Positions 19,677 through 31,500 are shown, counted from the first letter of the stretch. The stretch is DNA of 64,000 bases from Psychrobacter sp. Cmf 22.2 (GCF_001921745.1 NZ_MRYA01000001.1:434001-498000), one strand, 5' to 3'. The notes: generated by a model from the sequence alone, not told the origin. Numbers and translations are program-made.

Positions 19677-19847
19677 ATGAGTGATACAAATAACGACGTT
19701 TCAGATGTCAAAAAAGCTGCAGAACAAGTAGATAGCCAACAGATTGATAAAAACCTAAACAATACCAATCAGACTAATACTGCCGAAGATCTAAGCGAGA
19801 AAGAGCAGACGCCTTTCATTGAAGAAAATCTGCGTACAGACAAATAA
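19677..19847 (+). CDS. Small acidic hydrophilic protein 1 (probably disordered)
   Basis: A 56-residue product from MSDTNNDVSDVKK to ENLRTDK, made almost only of D, E, N, Q, K, S and T, with no Cys or Trp and one Phe. I do not recognise a family. The start at 19677 has a strong aaggtggg ribosome binding site 8 bases upstream; an ATG at 19644 would add 11 residues. It is the first of four consecutive genes for proteins of the same composition on the same strand, each with its own ribosome binding site. The composition is typical of intrinsically disordered, hydrophilin-like proteins. Confidence 0.7.
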   Translation: MSDTNNDVSDVKKAAEQVDSQQIDKNLNNTNQTNTAEDLSEKEQTPFIEENLRTDK

Positions 19848-19941
19848 CTTATATTTAGAGTTATAACCGTATTAAGGTATAACCTCAGTATCTTAAAGAA
19901 ACTTTCAGACCATATTAGACTATAAACGCGAGGAACATGCT

Positions 19942-20193
19942 ATGCCAGACAATACTCGTCCAAATAATGAAGAAGCCGTGCCAATGGATGATCCTGCGTC
20001 CGCGCGCCCAGAGAACCCTAAAGACAGTTATGAAGGTCGTAAGTATGAGCCAAATATAGATGGGCCAGAGCAGACATCTCAAGAAACAGATGAAGTGTTT
20101 GTTGATCCCCGTAAGGAAGAGGATCTGCCTCCAGGAGGCAAAAATGTCGCTGATCTAAATGCTCATGACTTAAGTCAAAAGAACAACCCATAG
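19942..20193 (+). CDS. Small acidic hydrophilic protein 2 (probably disordered)
   Basis: An 83-residue product rich in P, D, E and N (for example NNEEAVPMDDPASARPENP), with no Cys, no Trp and no hydrophobic segment. The ribosome binding site gaggaa lies 9 bases before the ATG. It sits 94 bases after protein 1. No domain is recognised. The high Pro/Gly content and acidic charge predict an extended soluble chain. A function in desiccation, osmotic or cold stress would be in keeping with such proteins but is only inferred. Confidence 0.7.
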   Translation: MPDNTRPNNEEAVPMDDPASARPENPKDSYEGRKYEPNIDGPEQTSQETDEVFVDPRKEEDLPPGGKNVADLNAHDLSQKNNP

Positions 20194-20263
20194 GACTCTA
20201 TAAGCTTTTAATCATTCCTCGACCAATTCAATAACTTTATAATAAAAAGATAAGGAAATATTC

Positions 20264-20746
20264 ATGCAAACTAAAGATCCTGCCCTGACCAAGACGCCTA
20301 TTATAGACGATAGTGTAGATAGCGGTGTAGACAAAAAGGACTTACGCAGTAACGATTTAGAACGCAATAATCTAGAGCGTAACAACTTAGAACGTGATGA
20401 TGTGAGCAATCCGCCATTGTCGGAAAAGTCAGCCACGACCGATAAAGAAGATTTTCATGACAGTCGTGATGAAATTGAGGCCAATACCTCAGTTAATAAA
20501 GGGACTGATACCTTCAATGATGAAGTGGTTGACTCAGAGCATGTAAATGATGGTGATAATCCAGCACGTCAGCCTGATCGCCGCGATCAAGAAGGCGGTA
20601 CAGCGTTTGATGATGACATCAACGAAGAAACCGTTGGTAGTTCAGCGCCCAAAAGCGAAGAGATTACTGATACAAATCGCTATGCTAGTGTTGCCAATGC
20701 CCAATCACGTACTTTAAATCCAGACGAAAAGAATTCAATTCGTTAG
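20264..20746 (+). CDS. Acidic hydrophilic protein 3 with NxLER repeats (probably disordered)
   Basis: A 160-residue highly charged protein without Cys or Trp. Residues 30-44 contain three tandem five-residue units (NDLER, NNLER, NNLER), encoded by three 15-bp DNA repeats. The rest alternates acidic clusters (DEIEANTS, FDDDINEE) with basic ones (PARQPDRRDQEGG). A ribosome binding site (aaggaa) precedes the ATG. It is the largest member of the four-gene group. No known domain is recognised; it could be a stress-protective disordered protein or a flexible scaffold. Confidence 0.7.
   Translation: MQTKDPALTKTPIIDDSVDSGVDKKDLRSNDLERNNLERNNLERDDVSNPPLSEKSATTDKEDFHDSRDEIEANTSVNKGTDTFNDEVVDSEHVNDGDNPARQPDRRDQEGGTAFDDDINEETVGSSAPKSEEITDTNRYASVANAQSRTLNPDEKNSIR
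20351..20395 (+). repeat. Three tandem 15-bp repeats inside the disordered-protein gene
   Basis: Units begin at 20351, 20366 and 20381 and encode N-(D/N)-L-E-R three times. The third-codon positions differ between units, so the repeat is kept at the protein level and is not a very recent slippage event. Confidence 0.75.
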
Positions 20747-20834
20747 TAAGTGACACCGTGTATTTTCTTTATAAGTCCTGTATAAAATGGTCTGTATTTA
20801 ATTTAACTGGTCACTATAATAATAAGGAAAGCTG

Positions 20835-21053
20835 ATGAGTACGCCACAAGACAACAGTGTTAATAAAAACAACAATGTTGATAAAGACTATGAATTAAAA
20901 GACGCAGATGATAATAACGGTATTGTGCCTGATGATGCTTTGCAAAAAGCGAACCCAGCCGCCGCCGAACGCAAAAGCGATGATCATGATCCGCATAATA
21001 TCGCAAAAGATGTCAAGCAATACGATAGTCCACTTATGGAAGATGATAAGTAG
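20835..21053 (+). CDS. Small acidic hydrophilic protein 4 (probably disordered)
   Basis: A 72-residue product with Asn/Asp-rich runs (NKNNNVDKDYELKDADDNN) and a His/Asp stretch (SDDHDPHNIAKD), again with no Cys or Trp. The ribosome binding site aaggaaa is 6 bases before the ATG. It is the last of the four-gene group, followed by a hairpin and the convergent miaE. No family is recognised. Confidence 0.7.
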   Translation: MSTPQDNSVNKNNNVDKDYELKDADDNNGIVPDDALQKANPAAAERKSDDHDPHNIAKDVKQYDSPLMEDDK

Positions 21054-21176
21054 CGAGTACCTGTGTAAATCGTAAAGGTTAGAAAGTAAAGTAAAGGCGA
21101 ACGATTTGCCGCATACAGCTAACGTGATGTTATAAAAGTCATGTCACCATAAAAGGCAAAGGTACTATAACTGAAA

Positions 21177-21222
21177 GGTACTACCACTGACTACGTAAAA
21201 AACCTTAGTCAGTAGTAGTATC
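21177..21222. terminator. Hairpin between the disordered-protein cluster and miaE
   Basis: Seventeen-base arms, ggtactaccactgacta (21177-21193) and tagtcagtagtagtatc (21206-21222), pair with two wobble/mismatch positions around a 12-base loop. The T run after it is weak, so it is a likely but not classical terminator for one or both of the converging units. Confidence 0.5.
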
Positions 21223-21258
21223 TTCTATTATTATGAGACTATATATTATAAATCGTCC

Positions 21259-21963
21259 CTACATTGGTGTACCGCTGTGAAAGCGCAGCTCACTATCTGG
21301 ACTGGATATTAGCTTTGCTTCTACTTCTTTAAATAGTGCCACACGATCATCGATATTGTCATCACATAATGACTGAGCGAGTGCTAGATAATCCTTAAAA
21401 TGGCGACTTTCTGACTTGAGTAAGTAACGATAATATTTGGCTAAGCGCTCATCATCAATGACCTCTGCAAGAGCTGCAAAACGCTCACAAGAGCGTGCTT
21501 CTATAAAGGCACCGATAATGAGAACATCTACCATAGCAGCTGGCTCATAAGTACGTTTATGCTTTAACATACCTTTTGCATAACGACCAGCACTAAGATA
21601 CGTCCAATCTTGACCGCGCTCGTTCATGATGCCAAGTACTTGTTCATAGTGGAGCATCTCCTCGCGTATCAGCTGGGCCAGTTTACGCTGTAAATCATAA
21701 GAAAACTCGTAACGAAACAGTAGATTCATCGCAGTCCCTGCCGCTTTCTTTTCACAATTGGCATGGTCTTGGATGATTAGTGGTAAGTTAGCAATAGCAG
21801 CGTCTACCCAAGTTTGTGTGGTTCGACTACCCAAGAATTCGTAGATAGGAGACATGTCTACCTTAATAGGTGTCCGTAATTGGGTAATATCAATACTGTC
21901 GTCGTTTTGACGGTTGTTGTCTTGAAAAGTATTATCGTTTATATTATTTATTACATCACTCAT
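21259..21963 (-). CDS. miaE: tRNA-(ms2io6A37) hydroxylase
   Basis: A di-iron oxygenase that hydroxylates the isopentenyl side chain of ms2i6A at position 37 of tRNAs reading U-starting codons. The 234-residue protein carries the ferritin-like ligand motifs in order: DHANCEKKAA, REEMLHYEQVL, FIEARSCERFAAL and SESRHFKDYL. The first 30 residues are a variable Asn/Asp-rich lead. It stands alone, convergent with the disordered-protein cluster. Confidence 0.93.
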   Translation of the reverse strand: MSDVINNINDNTFQDNNRQNDDSIDITQLRTPIKVDMSPIYEFLGSRTTQTWVDAAIANLPLIIQDHANCEKKAAGTAMNLLFRYEFSYDLQRKLAQLIREEMLHYEQVLGIMNERGQDWTYLSAGRYAKGMLKHKRTYEPAAMVDVLIIGAFIEARSCERFAALAEVIDDERLAKYYRYLLKSESRHFKDYLALAQSLCDDNIDDRVALFKEVEAKLISSPDSELRFHSGTPM

Positions 21964-22652
21964 GAGGTTCTCTACTACTGGCTATTAACGTAACGATTTT
22001 ATTTCGAACTGGCTGGAGTTAGCACCCATCTAGTTAGCACTGATATTGTCAACACTAATAGTGAGCAAAATGAATAAAAAACAGACAGTTCAATCTGTGG
22101 GCGCATACAGTATAACAGTAGGCTGTCATTACATGAATCATTAACCAATCATGTAAATAGTGGGAAACTGCTAAAGCCACTGCTGATAATATTCCACTCT
22201 GTAATCATTGCTTACAGTTTATACTTACCCTTAAGTCATTTCGTTGAGTAGTATCTGTTATAGCTTCAAAAGCTTATGGATTCTACGTTATCATTTTTAT
22301 ACAGCTTAAACATTTATTTGATGAATGTCTCGCTGTTGTTTATTTCGTTATTTGATAGTAGGATAATATTTCGTTTTAGAGGCATTTTATTCTAATATCA
22401 ATCGTCAGTATGACAACCATCAACGATGTTGTAATACATACTGTCAGTACCACAACTGTATAGGTAGTGCTGTCTTAACTGTTATCAGATATTGATCGTC
22501 TCATCTATATAGTTTACATCAAGCTCTACAACAATTGCTTGGCACTCTATTCAAATTTGGATTGAATACTGGGTGCTAAACATCTCCCAAGCGTAACCGC
22601 TATTATAATAAACCACCATTGAATTCTATCATCAACAGATAAGGACACCACT
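21964..22652. other. Long (689 bp) upstream region of malate synthase
   Basis: No gene is visible. The only distinct structure is the inverted repeat tattcaa-N7-ttgaata at 22548-22568, about 85 bases before the glcB start, which would suit a dimeric regulator. The length is unusual in this compact genome and leaves room for a long 5' leader or a small RNA, but no conserved RNA family was recognised. Confidence 0.45.
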
Positions 22653-24851
22653 ATGAACCAGACTTCTCACTCTAATCGTATCCAAAAAGGCATTCTCGCA
22701 ATTGACCAGCAAATGTATAACTTCATTGAAAACGAAGTACTGCCTAAAGTTGGCGTTGATTCGGATAGTTATTGGTCAGGTTTTGAAAAGGTTGTCAAAG
22801 AGTTTACTCCGCGCAATAAAGAGCTACTGGCTATCCGCGATAAAATGCAAAGTCAGATTGATCAGTGGCATTTAGACCATCCTGCCAAAGACGGTGAGGT
22901 TGACTATCCTACTTATAAAGATTTTTTAAAAGAGATTGGCTACTTATTACCAGAAGGCGAGGACTTTAAAGTAAGTACCCAAAATGTCGATGATGAGATA
23001 GCTCATATCGCAGGACCACAGCTGGTCGTACCTGTACGTAACGCTCGTTATGCCCTAAATGCTACCAACGCACGTTGGGGCAGTCTCTATGATGCGTTAT
23101 ATGGCACTGATGTGATTAGTGACGACAATGGTCAAGAAGCAACAGGTGGTTACAATCCTACTCGCGGTGCTGCGGTCGTCGCTTATGCCAAAAACTTCTT
23201 AGATGACAATTTTGCATTGGCATCAGGCTCTTACAGCGATGCTACAGGCTTTAAAGTAGTCGATGGCAATCTTGAAGTTACGCTAGGCGAGGGCAGTACG
23301 CAACTACAAGATCCAGCTAAGTTTGTCGGTTATGTTGGCGAGGCTGATAGCCCAACGGGTATCTTGTTAAAGAATAATAATCTACACGTTGAAATTCAGA
23401 TTGATGGGAGTCATCCAGTAGGCAAAGACGATCCTGCAAATATTAAAGACGTACTGCTAGAGTCTGCCATTACCGCTATTCAAGATTGCGAAGACTCCAT
23501 CGCTGCTGTCGATGCAGAAGAAAAGGTTGAAGTATATCGCAATTGGTTTGGCCTTATGAATGGCAACTTGCAAGAGACCTTTGAAAAAGGCGGCAAGACT
23601 CGTACGCGTAAACAAAACCCAGATCGTGAATACAACACCCCAGATGGCGGTAAGCTGATCCTACCTGGTCGCTCACTGCTACTCATTCGTAATGTCGGTC
23701 ACTTGATGCAAAACCCTGCCATTTTAGTCGACTTAGGTGATGGGCCTGAAGAGATATTTGAAGGGTTAATGGATGGTTTAATCACGCCGTTATTGTCTTT
23801 AAATGACATAGAGGGAAGAAATGAGCTGTCGAACTCTCGCACAGGCTCAATGTATATCGTCAAACCAAAAATGCATGGTCCTGAAGAAGTCAAAATGGCC
23901 AATGACTTATTTAACGCCTCAGAAGACTTGTTGGGCTTAGAGCGCAATACGCTCAAAATCGGTATTATGGATGAAGAGCGCCGCATGACGGTCAACCTAA
24001 AAGAAGCCATCCGTCAAGCAAAAGAGCGCGTCATCTTTATTAACACAGGCTTTTTAGATCGTACTGGCGATGAGATGCATACCAGCATGAATGCTGGAGC
24101 ATTTGTACCCAAAGGTGAGATGAAGTCGCAAGCATGGCAACCAGCCTATGAGCAGTGGAACGTTGATATCGGACTAGAGACTGGTTTGCAAGGTCATGCT
24201 CAGATTGGTAAAGGCATGTGGGCGAAGCCTGACGAGATGAAAGAGATGATGGATACCAAAGCTGCGCACCCAAAAGCGGGTGCCAATACTGCATGGGTGC
24301 CATCTCCAACTGGCGCAACCTTGCATAGCATGCACTATCATCAAGTAAACGTCGCTGATGTCCAAGACAGTCTAAAATCACGCCAGCGTGCAAGCTTAGA
24401 TGATATCTTGACCATTCCATTGGCAAAAGATACCAACTGGACAGAGGAAGAGAAGCAACAAGAGCTTGAGAACAATGCTCAAGGTATCTTAGGATATGTC
24501 GTGCGCTGGGTAAACCAAGGGGTTGGGTGCTCTAAAGTGCCAGATATCAACGATGTCGGCTTGATGGAAGATCGCGCTACTTTACGTATCTCAAGTCAAC
24601 ACATCACCAACTGGTTACACCATAACGTCGTTAGTGAAGAGCAGGTCATGGATGCGATGAAACGCATGGCAAAAGTCGTGGATGAGCAAAACGCAGCTGA
24701 CCCAGATTATCAGCCAATGGCGTCTGACTTTGAGCATTCGTATGCGTTTAAAGCCGCCTGTGATCTTGTATTCAAGGGACGCGAGCAGCCAAGTGGCTAT
24801 ACTGAACCACTATTACATCAAGCCCGTTTGGACTTAAAAGCCAACGTATAA
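22653..24851 (+). CDS. glcB: Malate synthase G
   Basis: Condenses glyoxylate with acetyl-CoA to malate, the second step of the glyoxylate shunt. The 732-residue length is that of the monomeric G isoform. Recognisable stretches include [26 protein letters not shown] near residue 126, the active-site region [30 protein letters not shown] (about residues 439-453) with acidic residues for Mg2+, and HMHYHQ-like [13 protein letters not shown] near residue 563. A strong aaggac ribosome binding site is present. Its partner, isocitrate lyase, is about 22 kb away on the other strand. Confidence 0.97.
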   Translation: MNQTSHSNRIQKGILAIDQQMYNFIENEVLPKVGVDSDSYWSGFEKVVKEFTPRNKELLAIRDKMQSQIDQWHLDHPAKDGEVDYPTYKDFLKEIGYLLPEGEDFKVSTQNVDDEIAHIAGPQLVVPVRNARYALNATNARWGSLYDALYGTDVISDDNGQEATGGYNPTRGAAVVAYAKNFLDDNFALASGSYSDATGFKVVDGNLEVTLGEGSTQLQDPAKFVGYVGEADSPTGILLKNNNLHVEIQIDGSHPVGKDDPANIKDVLLESAITAIQDCEDSIAAVDAEEKVEVYRNWFGLMNGNLQETFEKGGKTRTRKQNPDREYNTPDGGKLILPGRSLLLIRNVGHLMQNPAILVDLGDGPEEIFEGLMDGLITPLLSLNDIEGRNELSNSRTGSMYIVKPKMHGPEEVKMANDLFNASEDLLGLERNTLKIGIMDEERRMTVNLKEAIRQAKERVIFINTGFLDRTGDEMHTSMNAGAFVPKGEMKSQAWQPAYEQWNVDIGLETGLQGHAQIGKGMWAKPDEMKEMMDTKAAHPKAGANTAWVPSPTGATLHSMHYHQVNVADVQDSLKSRQRASLDDILTIPLAKDTNWTEEEKQQELENNAQGILGYVVRWVNQGVGCSKVPDINDVGLMEDRATLRISSQHITNWLHHNVVSEEQVMDAMKRMAKVVDEQNAADPDYQPMASDFEHSYAFKAACDLVFKGREQPSGYTEPLLHQARLDLKANV

Positions 24852-25021
24852 GCTGATTAAGTAGCCAAATGAGCCATTATTGACCCTATAACGGAACATT
24901 CTTTATCAAAATACTCACTATTTTTATAAAAATTGAAAATATTTTTTAGGATGTTTTGAGGGGTTTCTAGATTTTATTACGCTATCAATAAGTAGCTTTG
25001 CTAATCATGGTTATAAGCATG

Positions 25022-25056
25022 ACCACTAGTCTTTTCAAAGGCTGGTGGTTTTTTTT
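25022..25056 (+). terminator. Terminator of glcB
   Basis: The stem accactagtctt / aaggctggtggt with G-U pairs is followed by eight T. It lies 170 bases after the glcB stop. The rest of the 589-bp gap before the first porin (24852-25440) shows no gene; it should hold the porin promoter and leader. Confidence 0.75.
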
Positions 25057-25440
25057 ATGGGTATTCATTTCTAATTGCTAAATAGTTCTCGAATTTTGTC
25101 TTATAAATATTTGAGCAACATTCTGTGATTAAGCAGTAAAAAAGATGTTGCAAATTATGTCAGAGTTGTTATGCTTGTAGGCGAAGTATGAGTTTGGTAA
25201 CGGATGTTACGCACTAGAGCGTTAAAGACCTAAGTTTACATAATGGTTACGCGGTCAGTATCAGTTATGTAAGTCATGGTTTTTTTCATCTTACGGTAAT
25301 AGAACTTCGCCACACTTGTTTCTGACTAATCTCGGTAGCCAGTTACACATTATATCTTTGAGGATTTGTGACGATACCATTGTGAGCACTAGCTAATAAC
25401 AGCTCGCTCATTACTAAAATTGTAAAGTGGAGATACACCC

Positions 25441-26484
25441 ATGAAAAAACTACTTTTAGCTTCAGCCGTTGCTGCTTTATCTGTATCTGCAGCCAATGCA
25501 GCACCAACTCTATACGGTAAAGCTTTTTTAGCAGCTGACTATGAGAACGCTGAGTTTGATGGTCCTTCTGGTAACATGTACGACGAAGATACGTTAGAGA
25601 TTAACTCTCATGCTTCACGTATTGGTCTTAAAGGTTCTGAAGCCATGACAGCTAATACTGATGTGATCTATCGGTTAGAGTATGGCACAAGTATTGATGG
25701 CGATAATGCTACCTTCACTAACCGCGATACGTATCTTGGTGTGGTAAACAAGCAATTTGGTGAGTTCCGTGTTGGTAAAAACCAATCTAGCCTAGCGCGT
25801 ATTGACAACGTTGTAGTGAACCAAGGTTACTGGGATAACCTAGGTCAAACTAGAAATGAAAGTGAGGTTGTTGAAGCATTAAACATGGCGGATAGTAATC
25901 GTATCAACAGTTCAGTTATCTGGACTGCACCAAAGTATGATGGTCTACCAGTACAACTGTCTGCTATGTACAGCTCTGACGATGTAAATGGCAATAATAA
26001 CGAGGGTTTTGGTGTAGCAGCGCTATTTGATCAAGGTACTGGCTTCACTGCTGGTATCGCTTATGACAAGGACCAAAACATTGTAGGCGACATCATTCGC
26101 GGTACTGCTACTGTAGATCTAGGTAAGTACATGGCTTATCCAGTACAGTTAGGTGCGCTATATCAAGTAGGGGATTATGATGATGGCGATAAAGACGAGA
26201 AAGGTTTAGTTATTAGTGCTCAAATGGGCTTAACTAACTTTGCTCGTCCAGTGTCTGTATACACACAGTACAATAAAACTGACAACTTAAATGGCGTTGA
26301 TAATGCTGATTCTGATCAGATCGTTGTTGGTGGCAAGTACATGTATAAAGATAATATCATTGCACATGCCTATGCTGGTGTGAACAGCGCTGACAATGTC
26401 TCACTTATGGATGTCGATGGTAATAGTGTGAATGGTGATGGCGATGTAGTCGTAGTAGGTACTGGTCTAGAATACTTATTCTAG
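25441..26484 (+). CDS. Outer-membrane porin (first of a tandem pair)
   Basis: A 347-residue general porin. Residues 1-20 form a signal peptide (MKKLLLASAVAALSVSAANA) before APTLYGKAFLAADYEN, the typical first strand of Gram-negative porins. Repeating beta strands with aromatic ends follow (FTNRDTYLGVVNKQFGEFRVGKN matches the porin strand-and-turn signature) and the chain ends in GLEYLF with the C-terminal Phe. The loops are strongly acidic. It is a paralogue of the next gene, with which it shares order, strand motifs and a near-identical terminator. Confidence 0.92.
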   Translation: MKKLLLASAVAALSVSAANAAPTLYGKAFLAADYENAEFDGPSGNMYDEDTLEINSHASRIGLKGSEAMTANTDVIYRLEYGTSIDGDNATFTNRDTYLGVVNKQFGEFRVGKNQSSLARIDNVVVNQGYWDNLGQTRNESEVVEALNMADSNRINSSVIWTAPKYDGLPVQLSAMYSSDDVNGNNNEGFGVAALFDQGTGFTAGIAYDKDQNIVGDIIRGTATVDLGKYMAYPVQLGALYQVGDYDDGDKDEKGLVISAQMGLTNFARPVSVYTQYNKTDNLNGVDNADSDQIVVGGKYMYKDNIIAHAYAGVNSADNVSLMDVDGNSVNGDGDVVVVGTGLEYLF

Positions 26485-26505
26485 TAACAACTAGAATTTG
26501 CTTCT

Positions 26506-26537
26506 AAAAAACTCATCCTTCGGGGTGAGTTTTTTTG
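26506..26537 (+). terminator. Terminator of the first porin gene
   Basis: The stem actcatcc / gggtgagt closes a stable ttcg tetraloop and is followed by seven T. It is nearly the same as the terminator after the second porin gene. Confidence 0.9.
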
Positions 26538-26679
26538 TTGTGTTGATTTTGTTTTAGAACAGACAGAAAAAACGTAAAAACGCAAGGCCATTCTAGGTTT
26601 TGTGTGGTTCCTTGAGTAGACTATAATGCGGTTAATAACCCGCTTATGTAATCATCAAGTATTAGAGTAGATATCTACT

Positions 26680-27810
26680 ATGAAAAAACTCCTCTTAATT
26701 CCAGCCGTTTTAACTATGTCTGTACCTACTGCTCAAGCCGCACCAGAGCTCTATGGCAAAGTATTTGTGTCTGCTGATTATGTCAGCGCTAAGGCTGACA
26801 ATATTAATAACAATTATAACTCTAAAGAACCTAGCAGGAATTTATTAGAAGTCGGCTCGCACTCATCAAGATTGGGTTTTAGAGGCTCTGAAGCTATCAC
26901 TGCTAACAATGATGTCGTGTATCAACTAGAGTACGAAGTCGAGATCGATGGCGATGACAGTCATACTTTTACAAGTCGTGATACTTACTTGGGTTTAAAG
27001 AATCCAGCCTATGGCGAGTTCCGTTTTGGTCGCAACTCATCGGTCTTTAGCTATTTGTATGGTCCTATATTCAATAGAGCTTACTGGGATAATTTAGGTA
27101 AAAGAACGCTTAATGATAATGGCGGTGTTGCTGCATTGAATATGCTTGATTATACACGCCAAAATAACTCAGCGTTGTGGATTGCACCCGAATATAATGG
27201 TCTGGAATTGGTACTACAGTATGCAGCTGATGAAAGTCTTGATGATGACGATGACAGTAAAGATGGCTATGGAGCGGCGGTGAAGCTAGATAAAGGAACA
27301 GGCTATACAGCCGCTCTTGCTTATAGTAAAGATATTGAGGCGAGTGGTAGTATTAATACCTTAGACTTTGTCACTGATGATAATGCTGAAGGTCTTATAA
27401 ATTATGGCGGCGATGCCTTTCGCAGTACGGTAACCGTCGATTTAGATAAATATATAGATATATCCACTCCCTTAACTTTAGGGGCGGTATATCAGCAAGC
27501 TAACTATGACTTTGCAGGCTCTGATAAAGAAAAAGGCCTGATAGTCAGTGGCAAAATGGCATTAGAGAACTTTGCTCACCCAGCTTCTGTTTATCTTCAA
27601 TACAATAAGACAGACAACCTAAACGGTATCAGTAATAATGACTCGAATCAGATTGTATTGGGCGGTGAGTACGAGTTGAAAGATAATGTGATCGCTCACG
27701 CTTATGTTGGTCAAAACTCAGCCGATTATACCAGTCCTTTAGATCCTACCAACTCTGTCGCAGATATCAGGGTCTTCGCCATTGGTGGCGGTTTGGAATA
27801 TCTGTTCTAA
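26680..27810 (+). CDS. Outer-membrane porin (second of a tandem pair)
   Basis: A 376-residue porin with signal peptide MKKLLLIPAVLTMSVPTAQA, first strand APELYGKVFVSADY and C-terminal GGGLEYLF. It aligns along its whole length with the preceding porin (for example ASVYLQYNKTDNLNGISNNDS against VSVYTQYNKTDNLNGVDNADS), but has longer loops near residues 37-52, 190-200 and 215-245. The codon usage and divergence suggest an old duplication with loop diversification, which would change pore selectivity or surface antigenicity. It has a separate promoter region of about 195 bases. Confidence 0.92.
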   Translation: MKKLLLIPAVLTMSVPTAQAAPELYGKVFVSADYVSAKADNINNNYNSKEPSRNLLEVGSHSSRLGFRGSEAITANNDVVYQLEYEVEIDGDDSHTFTSRDTYLGLKNPAYGEFRFGRNSSVFSYLYGPIFNRAYWDNLGKRTLNDNGGVAALNMLDYTRQNNSALWIAPEYNGLELVLQYAADESLDDDDDSKDGYGAAVKLDKGTGYTAALAYSKDIEASGSINTLDFVTDDNAEGLINYGGDAFRSTVTVDLDKYIDISTPLTLGAVYQQANYDFAGSDKEKGLIVSGKMALENFAHPASVYLQYNKTDNLNGISNNDSNQIVLGGEYELKDNVIAHAYVGQNSADYTSPLDPTNSVADIRVFAIGGGLEYLF

Positions 27811-27882
27811 TGGCTTTTATCTAAGTAGTCTTTATTTTAAAATCGTCCAAATGATAGATAATCATCATAACCATATAATGCT

Positions 27883-27914
27883 AAAAGACTCATCCTTCGG
27901 GATGGGTTTTTTCA
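27883..27914 (+). terminator. Terminator of the second porin gene
   Basis: The stem actcatcc / ggatgggt with a ttcg tetraloop is followed by six T. It shares the first 12 bases of stem and loop with the terminator of the first porin gene. Confidence 0.9.
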
Positions 27915-28034
27915 TTATGTCAACTTTAATAGAGAAACATTGAGCAAAACCTAAGAGTTTAAGAGACTTTGAGTTTTTGCCCTATATTTTATGGTGTATT
28001 TTTAGTAAAATCCTCTTTTACCAATTACCGATAG

Positions 28035-29675
<1,641 letters not shown>

Positions 29676-29710
29676 GGGTTTAGGCTTTTATTACAGCGCT
29701 TATACCAATC

Positions 29711-29741
29711 AAAAGACTGATCTTCGGATTGGTCTTTTTTT
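29711..29741 (+). terminator. Terminator of pyrG
   Basis: The stem agactgatc / gattggtct with a ttcg tetraloop and G-U pairs is followed by a run of T. Confidence 0.88.
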
Positions 29742-29840
29742 ATGAGCTGATAGTCCATTGGTATTTGATAGTATTTGCGTCTGTTACTCTACAACTTGTC
29801 TGTTGTCACTAATTACGCTTATACACTTTTTTTAATTTAG

Positions 29841-30773
<933 letters not shown>

Positions 30774-30797
30774 TCGATAGGTAAAGAGGACAGCATA

Positions 30798-31052
30798 ATG
30801 GCAATTCAGACGGCACAAGTGAGTATCGAGAATATTGATGACGCTGAAGGGTTAGACAGTGTTATGATAGCGTTAAAGAATATCACAGGCGTGACGGCGA
30901 TAGATCTTGATGCAGCGAGTAGCATCGCAACCGTGCGCTACGATGATACCGATACCAGTATTCACGCCCTAACAGCTGCGATTAGTACGGTCGATTATGT
31001 GACCCAGCCATATCCTATTGATGCACCGCAAAATCCACATTATGATAACTAA
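30798..31052 (+). CDS. Cysteine-less HMA-like small protein
   Basis: An 84-residue protein that aligns with the heavy-metal-associated (HMA) fold of the CopZ-like gene just downstream: the helix and strands ALKNITGVTAIDLDAAS, ATVRYDDTDTS and LTAAISTVDY keep the beta-alpha-beta pattern. The metal-binding GMTCGGC loop is replaced by NIDDAEG, so both Cys are lost and copper binding by the usual mode is impossible. It has its own aagaggac ribosome binding site. It could be a decayed chaperone, a regulatory partner of CopZ/CopA or a structural relic; that it remains open with a good start argues for use. Confidence 0.75.
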   Translation: MAIQTAQVSIENIDDAEGLDSVMIALKNITGVTAIDLDAASSIATVRYDDTDTSIHALTAAISTVDYVTQPYPIDAPQNPHYDN

Positions 31053-31231
31053 ATAATCTTATCATGTTAGCAAAAAGCTATTATTCTTTAATAAAGTGAT
31101 AACCAAAAGGTGTTGTTGTTAACGATGATTCGGCTTATGCTAGTCGAACGTTGTTTTGATAAGTCTTTAATAGTTAATTACTAGATTTTCATACAAGCAA
31201 TTCATTAATTTATAATAATAAGGAGCTCAAC

Positions 31232-31456
31232 ATGGCAAGCCAAACACGTATTATCAAAATCGACGGTATGACTTGCGGCGGTTGTGTGGCAAGTGTGCAT
31301 ACTGCGACTGACAGTATTGATGGTATAGACACTATTTCTGTCGATCTTGCTGACAATCTAGCAACGGTGACTTTCGACGATAGTAAGACCAGCGCAGAGG
31401 CTATTGCGTCTGCTATCGATGAAGCAGGATTTGATGCCACAGTCGCCAACTCTTAA
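31232..31456 (+). CDS. CopZ-like copper chaperone (HMA domain)
   Basis: A 74-residue single HMA domain with the Cu(I)-binding motif GMTCGGC at residues 11-17 and the usual pattern of strands and helices (GIDTISVDLADNLATVTFDDS). It should carry Cu(I) in the cytosol and deliver it to the P-type ATPase encoded next. A strong aaggag ribosome binding site is present. It is followed by its own terminator, so it is not obligatorily co-transcribed with copA. Confidence 0.92.
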   Translation: MASQTRIIKIDGMTCGGCVASVHTATDSIDGIDTISVDLADNLATVTFDDSKTSAEAIASAIDEAGFDATVANS

Positions 31457-31470
31457 ACTTTTTTCTACCA

Positions 31471-31500
31471 TAAAACCAGCTATGATGGCTGGTTTTTTTA
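31471..31500 (+). terminator. Terminator of the copper chaperone gene
   Basis: The stem aaaccagc (31473-31480) pairs with gctggttt (31488-31495), followed by T residues. The remaining gap up to 31808 holds no gene. I looked for a CueR-type operator and found none that I could defend. Confidence 0.85.

Noticed and set aside
20212..20436. 74-codon minus-strand frame opposite the third disordered-protein gene
   Set aside because: It is the mirror of the NxLER repeat region and lacks a ribosome binding site.
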